DNA of 36,066 nucleotides from Streptomyces hayashii (GTDB taxonomy: Bacteria; Actinomycetota; Actinomycetes; Streptomycetales; Streptomycetaceae). Positions 1-8,021 of the stretch are shown here, one piece after another. The notes under the pieces were generated by a model. The model saw only the letters and a list, made by a program, of their open reading frames with translations, ran no database searches and had not been told where the DNA came from. The DNA is taken from NCBI RefSeq assembly GCF_024539815.1, contig NZ_JAHHIU010000142.1, positions 1 to 36,066 on the forward strand, in the 5' to 3' direction. The stretch's first letter is position 1. The number at the start of each line of letters is the position of its first letter. A program made the position numbers and the translations under genes.

Positions 1-59
1 TCGACAGAGGGGACACAGTCATACCGGGCCCGGAGGCCAGCGGCCCCATTGCAGGACCG

Positions 60-950
60 CGAAAAACATAACGGGGGCACAGCCACTCGTTGATGGCAGC
101 GACGAGGACGGTTGCCGCGTAGCGGACGGCGGGCTCGTCGTAGCGCGTGACGACAGCACAGTTCCTCTTGATGCGGTTGATCCCGCACTCGACCGCATGA
201 CGCTCGCGGTAGTCGGCTGGATCGAAGCGCGGAGGTCGGCCGCCGCGGGAGTCGAGCTTCTGGCGGTTGCGTGCCTGATCGACCTTGTCCGGGATGGTGC
301 ATCGGGTCCTGCGACGGCGCAGGTAAGCGCGGTTCTTGCGGGAGGCGTACGCCTGGTCCGCGCGCACGCGGTCGGGGCGGACGCGCGGCCGGCCCGCCCG
401 GGGCAGGGCACGCGAACCTGCGCCAACTCGGTTTCGAACTGCGGCGAGTCCCCGCGTTGACCTGCCGTCACCACGATCGACATGGGCTTGTGACCGTGCT
501 CGACGGCCAAGCGCAGTTTGGTGGTGAACCCGCCGCCCGACCTCCTAGCCCGTGATCAGGAAGCTCGGTGAACACACCCACTGGTGGTTCCTTCTGCAGA
601 TCGCCTTGCTTGTGGGCTCCGGCCGCATGCTGGTGGGCGCGGCAGACCGTGGAGTCGACGCTCAGGTCCCAAGTGATCGCACCCTTCGCATCAGCCAGAG
701 ACTGGAGCCTGTTGCGGATCCGGTGCCAGGTGCCGTTCCGCTGCCATCGGCGGAACAGGTCGTAGCCCGGGCCTACGGCCCGTATTCGACAGGTACACCA
801 CGCCACGGAACACCGGTACGGACCCGGAACCGTATGCCGTCGATCAGCCTCCGGTGAGGCCAGACGGCGGCCGCCCCGCCCTGGCACTCTTCGGCAACCA
901 CGGCTCCGATACCGCCCACTGCTCGTCCGTGAGATCTCCCCGCCCATGCA
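60..950 (-). pseudogene. IS5-family transposase remnant with several frameshifts
   Basis: Conserved pieces of an IS5-type (DDE) transposase follow one another in the right order on the minus strand, but in different frames. They are LTDEQWAV near the upstream end, RRLIDGIRFRVRTGVPW, YDLFRRWQRNGTWHRI, WDLSVDSTVCRAHQHAAGA, VEHGHKPMSIVVTAGQRGDS, and then RADQAYASRKNRAYLRRRR, ECGINRIKRN and VTRYDEPAVRYAATV. At least four frame changes are needed to read through them, so no functional enzyme can be made. The catalytic DxD-type segment is recognisable (DLSVDST). I could not define terminal inverted repeats, and the downstream end may continue past the window edge. Confidence 0.85.
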
Positions 951-1100
951 CCGTGGCCATTCACAGCCCAAGATCGACTTTCGATACACGGCCCAGGGCA
1001 TCGCCCACCGCGCCGTTTCGGCCACCGAGCCCGCTGTCCGGCCGGGCAGTGCTGACCGGGCAGCTCGATTCCGTGTGCCGACCGGACGTTCCTGCGCTGG

Positions 1101-1454
1101 TCAGTGACCGCGCCTCAAGCGGCCGACCCAGCGGCCAGAGCCCCGTCGCGACCGGCGAGGACGCGGCCGAAGCGGCCGGCGATTCTCTGCCGGCGCACAG
1201 CCGGCTTCACCCGGACTTCGTCCCCAGTGATCGTCGGGCAGCAGGATCGGTGCTTTGCGCTCTGCTTGAGCCCGGATCTCCACGTGAGATTCGTGAGCCG
1301 TGATACGGAACGCCTCTTCATACGAGGCCAAGGCTGCACCCATGGCCCCGCCTGCGAGGCCCCGGCGACGAACGCGTGAGGCCAGCCACACGAAGAACCC
1401 CAGGATTGCCACGAGGGTCGCAACCATGATCAGGAACGGTAAGAACGCACCCAT
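1101..1454 (-). CDS. Small single-pass membrane protein, function unknown
   Basis: The predicted product has 117 residues. Residues 4-25 form one hydrophobic helix (PFLIMVATLVAILGFFVWLA), followed at once by a positively charged stretch (SRVRRR), which predicts an N-out, C-in membrane anchor. The segment RRRGLAGGAMGAALASYEEAF and the HESHVEIRAQAERKAP region read like a conserved small Streptomyces membrane protein. The last 35 or so residues are very rich in Arg and Pro and look less like a folded protein, so the original 3' end may have been replaced or frameshifted. It lies next to transposase debris and has no obvious operon partner. No function is assigned. Confidence 0.6.
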   Translation of the reverse strand: MGAFLPFLIMVATLVAILGFFVWLASRVRRRGLAGGAMGAALASYEEAFRITAHESHVEIRAQAERKAPILLPDDHWGRSPGEAGCAPAENRRPLRPRPRRSRRGSGRWVGRLRRGH

Positions 1455-1601
1455 GAGCGGGAGCCTACGTCACTGACCATTGACACCCTCCGATGCCGGC
1501 CATCACGACGGCATCAAGGATGGAGCCCGAGCCCCCCGACCGGTGTCCGTTCGCGTCGACATCTTCTGGCCGCTTGTCCAGCGGACGCTTGTCCAGACGC
1601 G

Positions 1602-1640
1602 CGAGAGGTGGCGTGCGGTCCGGCCGCACGCCACCTCTCG
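1602..1640 (-). terminator. Strong hairpin terminator after the DoxX gene
   Basis: A perfect 17-bp inverted repeat (arms 1602-1618 and 1624-1640, CGAGAGGTGGCGTGCGG and its complement) encloses a 5-nt loop. It starts 10 nt beyond the DoxX stop codon. There is no clear U tract, which is usual for actinobacterial terminators. The symmetric hairpin could also stop transcription arriving from the plus strand. Confidence 0.8.
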
Positions 1641-1650
1641 TGTCGGGGGT

Positions 1651-2082
1651 TCACGCCCGTCGTCGTGCCAGGTTCAGCAGGTCCTTGTTGGAGTCCCGGC
1701 GCGCCCAGGCGATGAGGACGAGAGGCACGATGAGGATCAGCGGGGTCGCCGCGTTCTCGCCGTTGAAGACGGTCATCTGGACGATGAACGCGCCGAGCAT
1801 CAGCGCGCTCAGCGCGACAGCGGCGATCGACTGCAGCACCGGGATCAACAAGGCCACGCCACCGGCGAGTTCGAGCGCGCCGATGACGTACATTCCGGTG
1901 CTGCCCCAGCCGATCCGCTCGAAGGAGTCGACGGCGTAGGAGTTCGCTATCAGCTTGGGCAGGGCGCTGGCGATGCCGTAGAAGAGGGCGAGCAATACCT
2001 GCACGGTGCGCAGGGTGATCCGGGCACGGCGTCCGCGGGCAGCGGACGCGACAGCGGTGACGGGGGCGGTGGTCTCGGACAT
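1651..2082 (-). CDS. DoxX-family integral membrane protein
   Basis: The product has 143 residues and four predicted transmembrane helices, the compact DoxX/DoxD-like fold. Helices lie at about residues 24-45 (TLRTVQVLLALFYGIASALPKL), 62-83 (STGMYVIGALELAGGVALLIPV), 85-106 and 113-130. Features typical of the family are the GxxKL-like end of helix 1 and the G-A-L-E-L-A-G-G motif of helix 2. The ATG is preceded by AGGAG with 6-nt spacing. DoxX-type proteins have been linked to membrane redox and oxidative-stress functions, but the reaction of this member cannot be read from sequence. It is monocistronic and ends at a strong hairpin. Confidence 0.88.
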   Translation of the reverse strand: MSETTAPVTAVASAARGRRARITLRTVQVLLALFYGIASALPKLIANSYAVDSFERIGWGSTGMYVIGALELAGGVALLIPVLQSIAAVALSALMLGAFIVQMTVFNGENAATPLILIVPLVLIAWARRDSNKDLLNLARRRA

Positions 2083-2298
2083 CTGCTTCTCCTGTGCTGC
2101 GCGGGGGTGATGAGGTGATGAGCGGTATGTGCTGCAGTCACAGGCATAGACCGGGCGTCACCACAGAACTCATCGGTTCAGGCGGTGTGGGTCGCAGTCA
2201 TCGGCCAGGGCATCGGATTCAACCTTGTTGGGACCCGGCCCACCGGACCGAAAGGCCCTGCAGACGCCCACAGAAGTCAGGCGCAGTGTCCGGTCGGC

Positions 2299-2436
2299 GA
2301 CGGGATCAAGCAGGAAACCGCCGGGCGCCGCCTGGCCATTGCCCGCAGCACGGCGGCGACCCACCTGACCGACCTTCAGGACGCGTACAGCGTCTCGTCC
2401 GGGCGATCGCGGGCTCTGCTCGACAGGAGAGCAGGG
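2299..2436 (+). pseudogene. Possible leftover of a LuxR-type HTH C-terminus
   Basis: In the frame that later becomes the acetyltransferase gene, the stretch GIKQETAGRRLAIARSTAAT followed by HLTDLQDAYSVSSGRSRALL resembles the C-terminal helix-turn-helix of some actinobacterial LuxR-like regulators (consensus like GvkdeeAArrLgiSvrTvrrhvadLmerLgvtSRfqAg). Nothing upstream looks like the rest of such a regulator. This is a weak, pattern-based call and may be chance. Apart from it, nothing is recognised between 2083 and 2485. Confidence 0.25.
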
Positions 2437-2485
2437 CCCGGCGGTATACGGGGAAAATCCAGGGGAGCGGACGGCCGCGCGCTGC

Positions 2486-2491
2486 TACGGT
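2486..2491 (+). promoter_or_regulatory. Candidate -10 element for a leaderless transcript
   Basis: TACGGT matches the actinobacterial -10 consensus TANNNT. It ends 8 nt before the ATG at 2500, so transcription would begin at or next to the start codon. No Shine-Dalgarno sequence lies between it and the ATG, and no good -35 box was seen. This is inferred from spacing only. Confidence 0.4.
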
Positions 2492-2499
2492 CGGGCGCC

Positions 2500-3003
2500 A
2501 TGAGCTGGCTTCCCGATGAATTCGTCCACCCCGTCCTGGTACCGCTGCCGGGCTGTGGCCACCACCTGCGACCAATCCGGGAGGCGGACACCCCGCTCGA
2601 CTATCCGGCTGTGATGGGTTCGCGCGAGCGGCTGTGGACCATCTTCGGCCCGGCCTGGGGCTGGCCCGCGGCCACCATGACCTACGAGGCCGACCAGGCC
2701 GACCTGTTGCGGCACGAGAAGGAGATCGCCGCACACCAGTCCTTCAACTACGCGCTGTTCGACGCGGCGGAGACAGCTCTGCTCGGCTGTGTCTACATCG
2801 ACCCACCGGAGAGGGCCGGCGCGGACGGCGAGATCTCCTGGTGGGTGGTGGACGAGCTGGTGGGCAGCAAGGTCGAACAGGCCCTCGACGCCCTGGTGCC
2901 GCAGTGGATCGCCGCCGACTGGCCCTTCGAGCAGCCGCGCTTCATCGGCCGCGAGATCTCCTGGTCGGACTGGCTCGCCCTGCCGGAGCACCCCGACACG
3001 TGA
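2500..3003 (+). CDS. GNAT-like N-acetyltransferase family protein
   Basis: The product has 167 residues, the usual size for a single GNAT domain. The middle of the protein (FNYALFDAAETALLGCVYID, then GEISWWVVDELVGS) has the beta-4/beta-5 character of the fold, with a strand reporting a neutral modified group and an acidic turn before the acyl-CoA-binding region. The classical R/QxxGxG/A acetyl-CoA loop is not clear, so this is a divergent member and its substrate cannot be named. The ATG at 2500 begins the conserved part (MSWLPDEFVHPVLVPLPG). It lacks a ribosome binding site and sits 8 nt after a TANNNT box, which suggests leaderless translation. The neighbouring GH51 gene is convergent, with 120 nt between the two. 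Confidence 0.7.
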   Translation: MSWLPDEFVHPVLVPLPGCGHHLRPIREADTPLDYPAVMGSRERLWTIFGPAWGWPAATMTYEADQADLLRHEKEIAAHQSFNYALFDAAETALLGCVYIDPPERAGADGEISWWVVDELVGSKVEQALDALVPQWIAADWPFEQPRFIGREISWSDWLALPEHPDT

Positions 3004-3123
3004 GCGGTCGTCGCCCGTACCGATCTCGAAGACTCTCGATCGAGAACCTGCCCGCCGCCGGCGAGGCGACGATCCGGAACGCACCCCCTCGACCTTCGCC
3101 GGCGCCGGTGGCGGGGACGCGGC

Positions 3124-4623
3124 TCAGTGGAGTGCGATGGCGGTCCAGGATACGGGTGGGAGCGTGATGTTGAGTGCGGTGTTGCTGAGTCGTGCGGTGG
3201 TGTTGCGGGTGGGGGTGACTCGGTTTGGCTGTTCGAGGGTGTTCTTGGCGTGTGTGTCGGGGTGGCTGAGGGTGGTTGCCTCGGTGATGTGTGTCGTGTT
3301 GAGGCTGCGGGTGTCGATGGTGATGTGGGCGGCTTCGTGGAGGTCGCGGTTGACGAGGAAGATTGCGGTGTGGTCGTCGTCGGTGGTTGCGATGGCGTCG
3401 ATGACGGGTGTTTCGCCGTGGCGTGCGGTGTCGTACAGGGGTGTCTGGATGTGGGGTCGGATGACGTTGCCGTGGGCGAGTCGGCTGGTGATGGAGAAGG
3501 GGTGGAAGGTGGTTTGCCGCCAGGCCGGTCCGCCGGGTTCGGTCATGATGGGTGCGATGACGTTGACGAGTTGGGCGAGAGAGGCGGAGGTGACGCGGTC
3601 GCTGTGTTTGAGGAGGGTCATGAGCAGGTTGCCGACGACGACGGCGTCGGCGGTGGTGTAGAGGTCCTCAAGTTGGCGGGGGGCGTGGCGCCATTCGTCG
3701 TTGACTTCGTCGGACGCGTGGTGCTCTTTCTGGTACCAGACGTTCCATTCGTCGAATGAGATGTTGATCTTCTTGCTGGAGCGTTTCTTGTAGCCGACGT
3801 GGTCGGCGGTCGCGACGACGGTGTCGATGAAGTAGTCCATGTCGGTCGCGGAGGCGAGGAAAGAGCCGAGGTCGCCGTCGTGCTCCTGGTAGTAGGCGTG
3901 GCAGGAGATGTAGTCGACGTGGTCGTAGGTGTGTTCGAGTACGGTGCGTTCCCAGTCGCCGAAGGTCGGCATTCCGGAGCCGGACGAGCCGCAGGCGACG
4001 AGTTCGAGGTCCTTGTCGGCTGCTTTCATCGCGGCGGCGGTGCGGGCGGCGAGTTTGCCGTAGTCGTCGGCTGTCATGCAGCCGGTCTGCCAGGGCCCGT
4101 CCATCTCGTTGCCGAGGCACCACATGCGTACGTTGTGGGGTTGGGGTGTGCCGTTGGCGATGCGCAGGTCCGACAGTGCGGTTCCGTGCGGGTGGTTGGC
4201 GTATTCGAGCAGGTCCAGGGCGGGCAGGATGCCGCGTGTGCCCAGGTTCACCGCGAGCATCATCTCGGAGTCGGTGAGTTTGAGCCAGCGGGCGAATTCG
4301 TCCAGTCCGATCTGGTTGGACTCCAGCGCATGCCAGGCGAGGTCGCGGCGCACCGGGCGTTTGTCGCGTGGGCCGATGGAGTCTTCCCAGCGGAAGCCGG
4401 AGACGAAGTTGCCGCCCGGGTAGCGGATGGTCGTGGCGCCCAGTTCTCTGACGAGTTCGACGACGTCCATGCGGAAGCCGTCGTCGTTCGCGCTGGGGTG
4501 TTCGGGTTCGTAGAGCCCGGTGTACACGCAGCGGCCGAGGTGTTCGACGAACGAGCCGAAGGTGCGGCGTCGGACGGGGGCGATGACGGCCTGCTTGTCG
4601 AGGGTGATGTGGGCGCGGGGCAA
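3124..4623 (-). CDS. Alpha-L-arabinofuranosidase, GH51
   Basis: The product has 499 residues, typical of intracellular GH51 arabinofuranosidases, which release terminal alpha-L-arabinofuranosyl groups from oligosaccharides with retention of configuration. The N-terminal TFGSFVEHLGRCVYTGLYEP and RYPGGNFVSGFRWEDSIGP segments are family signatures. The acid/base Glu is E173 in GNEMDGPW, and the nucleophile Glu is E292 in DEWNVWY. The (beta/alpha)8 barrel is followed by a beta-sandwich tail. There is no signal peptide, so it acts in the cytoplasm. The start appears to be TTG, with AAAGGA 8 nt upstream; the reading frame offers no better ATG. It is the last gene of the sugar-utilisation operon, 64 nt after the second permease. 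Confidence 0.95.
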   Translation of the reverse strand: MPRAHITLDKQAVIAPVRRRTFGSFVEHLGRCVYTGLYEPEHPSANDDGFRMDVVELVRELGATTIRYPGGNFVSGFRWEDSIGPRDKRPVRRDLAWHALESNQIGLDEFARWLKLTDSEMMLAVNLGTRGILPALDLLEYANHPHGTALSDLRIANGTPQPHNVRMWCLGNEMDGPWQTGCMTADDYGKLAARTAAAMKAADKDLELVACGSSGSGMPTFGDWERTVLEHTYDHVDYISCHAYYQEHDGDLGSFLASATDMDYFIDTVVATADHVGYKKRSSKKINISFDEWNVWYQKEHHASDEVNDEWRHAPRQLEDLYTTADAVVVGNLLMTLLKHSDRVTSASLAQLVNVIAPIMTEPGGPAWRQTTFHPFSITSRLAHGNVIRPHIQTPLYDTARHGETPVIDAIATTDDDHTAIFLVNRDLHEAAHITIDTRSLNTTHITEATTLSHPDTHAKNTLEQPNRVTPTRNTTARLSNTALNITLPPVSWTAIALH

Positions 4624-4687
4624 TGCAGTGGTCCTTTGCGGTTCAGGACGGGAGCGGGAGCGCGGTGGGGGTGGGGCAGCGGTCGTG

Positions 4688-5566
4688 TCACTTGACGGAG
4701 CCTGCGGTCAGGCCCTTGCGCCAGTAGCGCTGGAGACTGATGAAGGCGACGAGCAGGGGGAGCAGCGACAGGGCGGCGCCGGTGATCGACAGCAGTGGCG
4801 GCACGCCGTTGGCGAATTCCGAGCGCCACTGCACCAGGCCTACGGTGACGGGCTGGAGGGAGGAGGAGTTGAGCATGAGGGAGGGCAGGAGGTAGTTGTT
4901 CCAGATGCCGACGAACTGGAACAGGAAGACGGTCACCAGTGCCGGGGCCATCAGCGGCAGGGCGATCCGGAAGAAGGTGCGCTGTTCGCCTGCTCCGTCG
5001 AGCCGTGCGGCCTCCAGGAGTTCGTCCGGGACGGACGCCGCGGCGAAGATCCGGCACAGGTAGACGCCGAACGGGCTGACACAGCTGGGCAGCAGCACAG
5101 ACCAGTAGGAGTCGGTGATGTCGAGCTTGGCCATGAGCAGGAACAACGGCAGGGCGAACATCGGCGCCGGAATGAGAACCGAGGCGAGGATGACGTTGAA
5201 CACGCTTTCCCGGCCGCGGAAACTGAACTTGGACAGCGCGTAGCCGGCCATCGCCGACAGCAGGGTGCTGACGGTCGCGCCGACGAGGCTGTACAGAGCG
5301 CTGTTGGCGAGCCAGGTGGAGAATATGCCGCCCTCGAAGGAGAACACGGCTTTGACGTTCGCGACCAGGTCGAAGTGGGAGAACCACAGCGGCGTACCGG
5401 TGTAGAGGTAGCCCGAGCCCTTGGTCGCGGAGACCAGCAGCCACCACAGCGGGATGAGCGTGTACAGGGCCATCAGGCCCAGCACCGCGTTGACGGCGAC
5501 CTTGCCGGCGATCTCGGTGCCGCGGCGGCCCGGTCGGACCGGCCGGACCGCGCGTATCAGGCTCAT
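4688..5566 (-). CDS. Carbohydrate ABC transporter permease, MalG type
   Basis: The product has 292 residues and six predicted membrane helices. It carries the cytoplasmic-loop EAA motif that docks on the ATPase (EAARLDGAGEQRTFFRIALP, residues 185-204). The family-typical C-terminal signature QRYWRKGLTAGSVK closes the protein. It pairs with the adjacent MalF-type permease to form the membrane channel for an oligosaccharide. The ATG overlaps the stop codon of the previous gene by 4 nt (ATGA), which implies translational coupling, and AGGGAG lies 7-8 nt upstream. No ATPase gene is present nearby, so a shared ATPase such as MsiK is the likely partner, as known for several Streptomyces sugar importers. 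Confidence 0.95.
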   Translation of the reverse strand: MSLIRAVRPVRPGRRGTEIAGKVAVNAVLGLMALYTLIPLWWLLVSATKGSGYLYTGTPLWFSHFDLVANVKAVFSFEGGIFSTWLANSALYSLVGATVSTLLSAMAGYALSKFSFRGRESVFNVILASVLIPAPMFALPLFLLMAKLDITDSYWSVLLPSCVSPFGVYLCRIFAAASVPDELLEAARLDGAGEQRTFFRIALPLMAPALVTVFLFQFVGIWNNYLLPSLMLNSSSLQPVTVGLVQWRSEFANGVPPLLSITGAALSLLPLLVAFISLQRYWRKGLTAGSVK

Positions 5567-6543
5567 GCCATCGCTCCCTTGCGCTGGGTGTACTTGAGGA
5601 ATCCGAACGACAGCAAGAGGGTGAGCAGCGCGAGCACGACGGACTGGGCGGCGGCCAGGTTCTGGTCGCCCAGATCCATGCCCAGGGTCGTGTTCATGAT
5701 CGGGGAGAACTTCGGCGAGACGCCCGGGACGCGTGCGCCGACCAGCACCGCCGGCTCGGTGTACAGCTGCGCCGTGCCGATGATGGAGAAGACCGTGGTC
5801 AGCACCAGCGCGGGACGCACCAGCGGGATCTTCACCGCCCACGCAAGGCGCCATCCGGTGCAGCCGTCGAGCGCGGCGGCCTCCATCACCTCGGCGGGGA
5901 TCGTCTGCAGCGCGGAGTAGATGATCAGCATGTTGTAGCCGGTCCAGCCCCACGTGATCATGTTTCCGATGGAGACCGGGACCCAGGACGGCGACAGGAA
6001 GTCGGCGTTGATCCCGATGTGGGCCAGCGGCCCGGTGAACGGCGACAGGCCCTTCGCCAGGAGGAAGGACCACATCACCGCGGCGATCGCACCCGGCAGC
6101 GCGTAGGGCAGGAAGAAGGCGAGCCGGAAGGTCTTGCGCAGCCGTGCCGAGCGGGAGTCCAGCAGGAGGGCGAGCAGAAGGGCCAGGCCCAGCATGACCG
6201 GGACCTGGACGCAGCCCAGCAGCACGACCCGGATGATCGACGCGGTGAACTCGTGGTCGCCGAAGGCGGCGGCGTAGTTGGACAGTCCCGCGAACTGTGT
6301 GGACTGCGTGCCGCCGAACAGCCCGGCGCGGTGGACGGTGAGGAAGCTCTGGTAGATCGCGTAGCAGATCGGCGCGACCATCATGGTCAGGAAGAGCACC
6401 GCGAACGGCGCCAGGAAACCCGACGCGGTCAACGCGGTACGGCGGCCGGTGCGCCGAGGCCGACCGGCGGGGGAGACGCGGGGGATGCCCGTGGGCACCG
6501 ACCGTGGCGGCGACGCGGTCCGGGTGCTGCTGGGACTGCTCAT
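5563..6543 (-). CDS. Carbohydrate ABC transporter permease, MalF type
   Basis: The product has 326 residues. A basic, Pro/Ser-rich N-terminal tail (about 38 residues) precedes six predicted helices, the first at about 42-64 (GFLAPFAVLFLTMMVAPICY). The EAA loop is present (EAAALDGCTGWRLAWAVKIP, residues 221-240). It forms the translocation pore together with the MalG-type permease downstream and receives sugar from the lipoprotein encoded upstream. A GAGG ribosome binding site lies 5 nt before the ATG. It ends in a 4-nt overlap with the next permease gene. The long Pro-rich tail is common in actinobacterial homologues and is not a targeting signal. Confidence 0.95.
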   Translation of the reverse strand: MSSPSSTRTASPPRSVPTGIPRVSPAGRPRRTGRRTALTASGFLAPFAVLFLTMMVAPICYAIYQSFLTVHRAGLFGGTQSTQFAGLSNYAAAFGDHEFTASIIRVVLLGCVQVPVMLGLALLLALLLDSRSARLRKTFRLAFFLPYALPGAIAAVMWSFLLAKGLSPFTGPLAHIGINADFLSPSWVPVSIGNMITWGWTGYNMLIIYSALQTIPAEVMEAAALDGCTGWRLAWAVKIPLVRPALVLTTVFSIIGTAQLYTEPAVLVGARVPGVSPKFSPIMNTTLGMDLGDQNLAAAQSVVLALLTLLLSFGFLKYTQRKGAMA

Positions 6544-6643
6544 GAAAACCTCGCTGGGCGGTTCGTCGTCGGGGAGCGGGCCCCCGCGGCGCCGGGTACG
6601 GGCGGCCGCGGGAACCTTTCGGGGCGGCTGGAGTCCCGCTGCC

Positions 6644-7954
6644 TCAGCTGCCGGTCACCGACAGCCCGAGCTGCTTGATCGCGGCGACCGTCGAGGCCTG
6701 GACCCTGGTGACCGCGTCCGGATAGGCGCCGGAGCCGATGGCGCCGGTGAAGTCCGTCTCGACCTGCTGGTAGGTCGGGCCGTTGGTCCAGGTGGTGGGA
6801 ACCTGTGCGGCGGAGGTCTTGTACAGGTCGCCGACTTTCTGGCCGCCGAAGAACGGGTCGCCCCCGGTGAGCGACGAATCGTCCTGTCCGGCCTTCGACG
6901 CCGGGTACAGACCGCCCTCGATGCCCGCCTTCACGGCCTGCGGGTCGCTGGACAGGAACGTGGCGAACTGCGCGGCTTCGCGCGGGGTCCTGCACCCGCG
7001 CATCACCGAGGTGGCCGAGCCGCCGTTGCTGGAGCTCTTGCCGTCGCCGGCGCTCCAGGTGGGCATCGGGGCGACCCGCCACTTGCCGGACTGGCCCTTC
7101 AGGTCCGACTTCAGGCCGCCGGCGGCCCAGGACGCGTTGACGAACGTCAGCACCTTGCCGGCTTCGGCGGCCTTGTCGAACTGCGGGTCCCAGGCGTTGC
7201 CGGTCTTCGTCACCAGGCCCTTGTCCTTCATGCCCTGCCAGTAGTCGGCGACCTTCCGGGTGCCGGGGTTGTCGATGCTGACGGTCCAGCTGTCTCCCTG
7301 GGTCGAGTACCAGGACTGGCCGGTCTGCAGGCTGTAGGCCGCCAGATCGTTGCCGTCGCCGGGCGCGGTGCCGAACTTCACGCTCGGATCGGCGGCGGCG
7401 ACCTTCTCGGCGTCGGCCCTGTACTCGGCCCAGGTGGCCGGCGGCTTGGTGATGCCGTACTTGGCGAACAGGTCCTGGCGGTAGAAGAGGACCATCGGGC
7501 CGACGTCCACGGGGACTCCGTAGACCTTGCCGCCGACGCTGGAGGCGGAGACGGCCGACGGGACGTACGCGGCCATGTCGGCGCTCGCGTACTGGGTGAT
7601 GTCCATGACCGTGTTCTTCACGAGCATCGACGGGATGGTCTGGTACTCGATCTGCGCCAGGCACGGGCCCTTGCCGGCGGTGATCGCGTTGGTGATCTGG
7701 GTGTAGCCGCCCTTGCCGCCCGACGGGATCTTCTTGAAGGTGACCTTGCTGTCAGGGTGGGAGGAGTTCCACTGGGCGACGATCTTCTCGTAGGGGGCCC
7801 AGCCCCAGAACTCCATGCTCACCGGTCCGGTCTGGCCCTTGTCGGCGGTGTCGGAAGTGTCGTCGGCGCCGCTGCACGCGCCGAGGCCGGCCACGAGGAG
7901 CGCCGCGGTGGCGAACGTCAGGACTCTGCGAGTGCGTATGGTGGTGCTGTCCAT
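6644..7954 (-). CDS. Sugar-binding lipoprotein of the ABC importer
   Basis: The product has 436 residues, an extracellular solute-binding protein of family 1. The start chosen (7954) gives a short basic N-terminus (MDSTTIRTRR), a hydrophobic core and a lipobox LGAC with the lipidated Cys at residue 27; an in-frame ATG 20 codons earlier would spoil the signal peptide. GAAGG lies 9 nt upstream. The fold is shown by the VSMEFWGWAPYEKIVAQWN opening and the GKVYGVPVDVGPMVLFYRQD segment typical of oligosaccharide receptors. It should capture sugars at the outer face of the membrane and pass them to the two permeases. It is the gene between the beta-galactosidase and the permeases. The ligand cannot be deduced; arabinose- or galactose-containing oligosaccharides fit the neighbours. 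Confidence 0.95.
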   Translation of the reverse strand: MDSTTIRTRRVLTFATAALLVAGLGACSGADDTSDTADKGQTGPVSMEFWGWAPYEKIVAQWNSSHPDSKVTFKKIPSGGKGGYTQITNAITAGKGPCLAQIEYQTIPSMLVKNTVMDITQYASADMAAYVPSAVSASSVGGKVYGVPVDVGPMVLFYRQDLFAKYGITKPPATWAEYRADAEKVAAADPSVKFGTAPGDGNDLAAYSLQTGQSWYSTQGDSWTVSIDNPGTRKVADYWQGMKDKGLVTKTGNAWDPQFDKAAEAGKVLTFVNASWAAGGLKSDLKGQSGKWRVAPMPTWSAGDGKSSSNGGSATSVMRGCRTPREAAQFATFLSSDPQAVKAGIEGGLYPASKAGQDDSSLTGGDPFFGGQKVGDLYKTSAAQVPTTWTNGPTYQQVETDFTGAIGSGAYPDAVTRVQASTVAAIKQLGLSVTGS

Positions 7955-8021
7955 GTGAGGGAACCTTCTGTGACAGGGGCTGACTTGCTGGACTGCCGGT
8001 GGGCGGGCGGGCAAGGCCCGC

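Noticed and set aside
3004..3123. Possible terminator between the acetyltransferase and the GH51 gene
   Set aside because: Only short imperfect CGCCGG-type repeats are present, with no stable stem comparable to those at 1602 and 15358.
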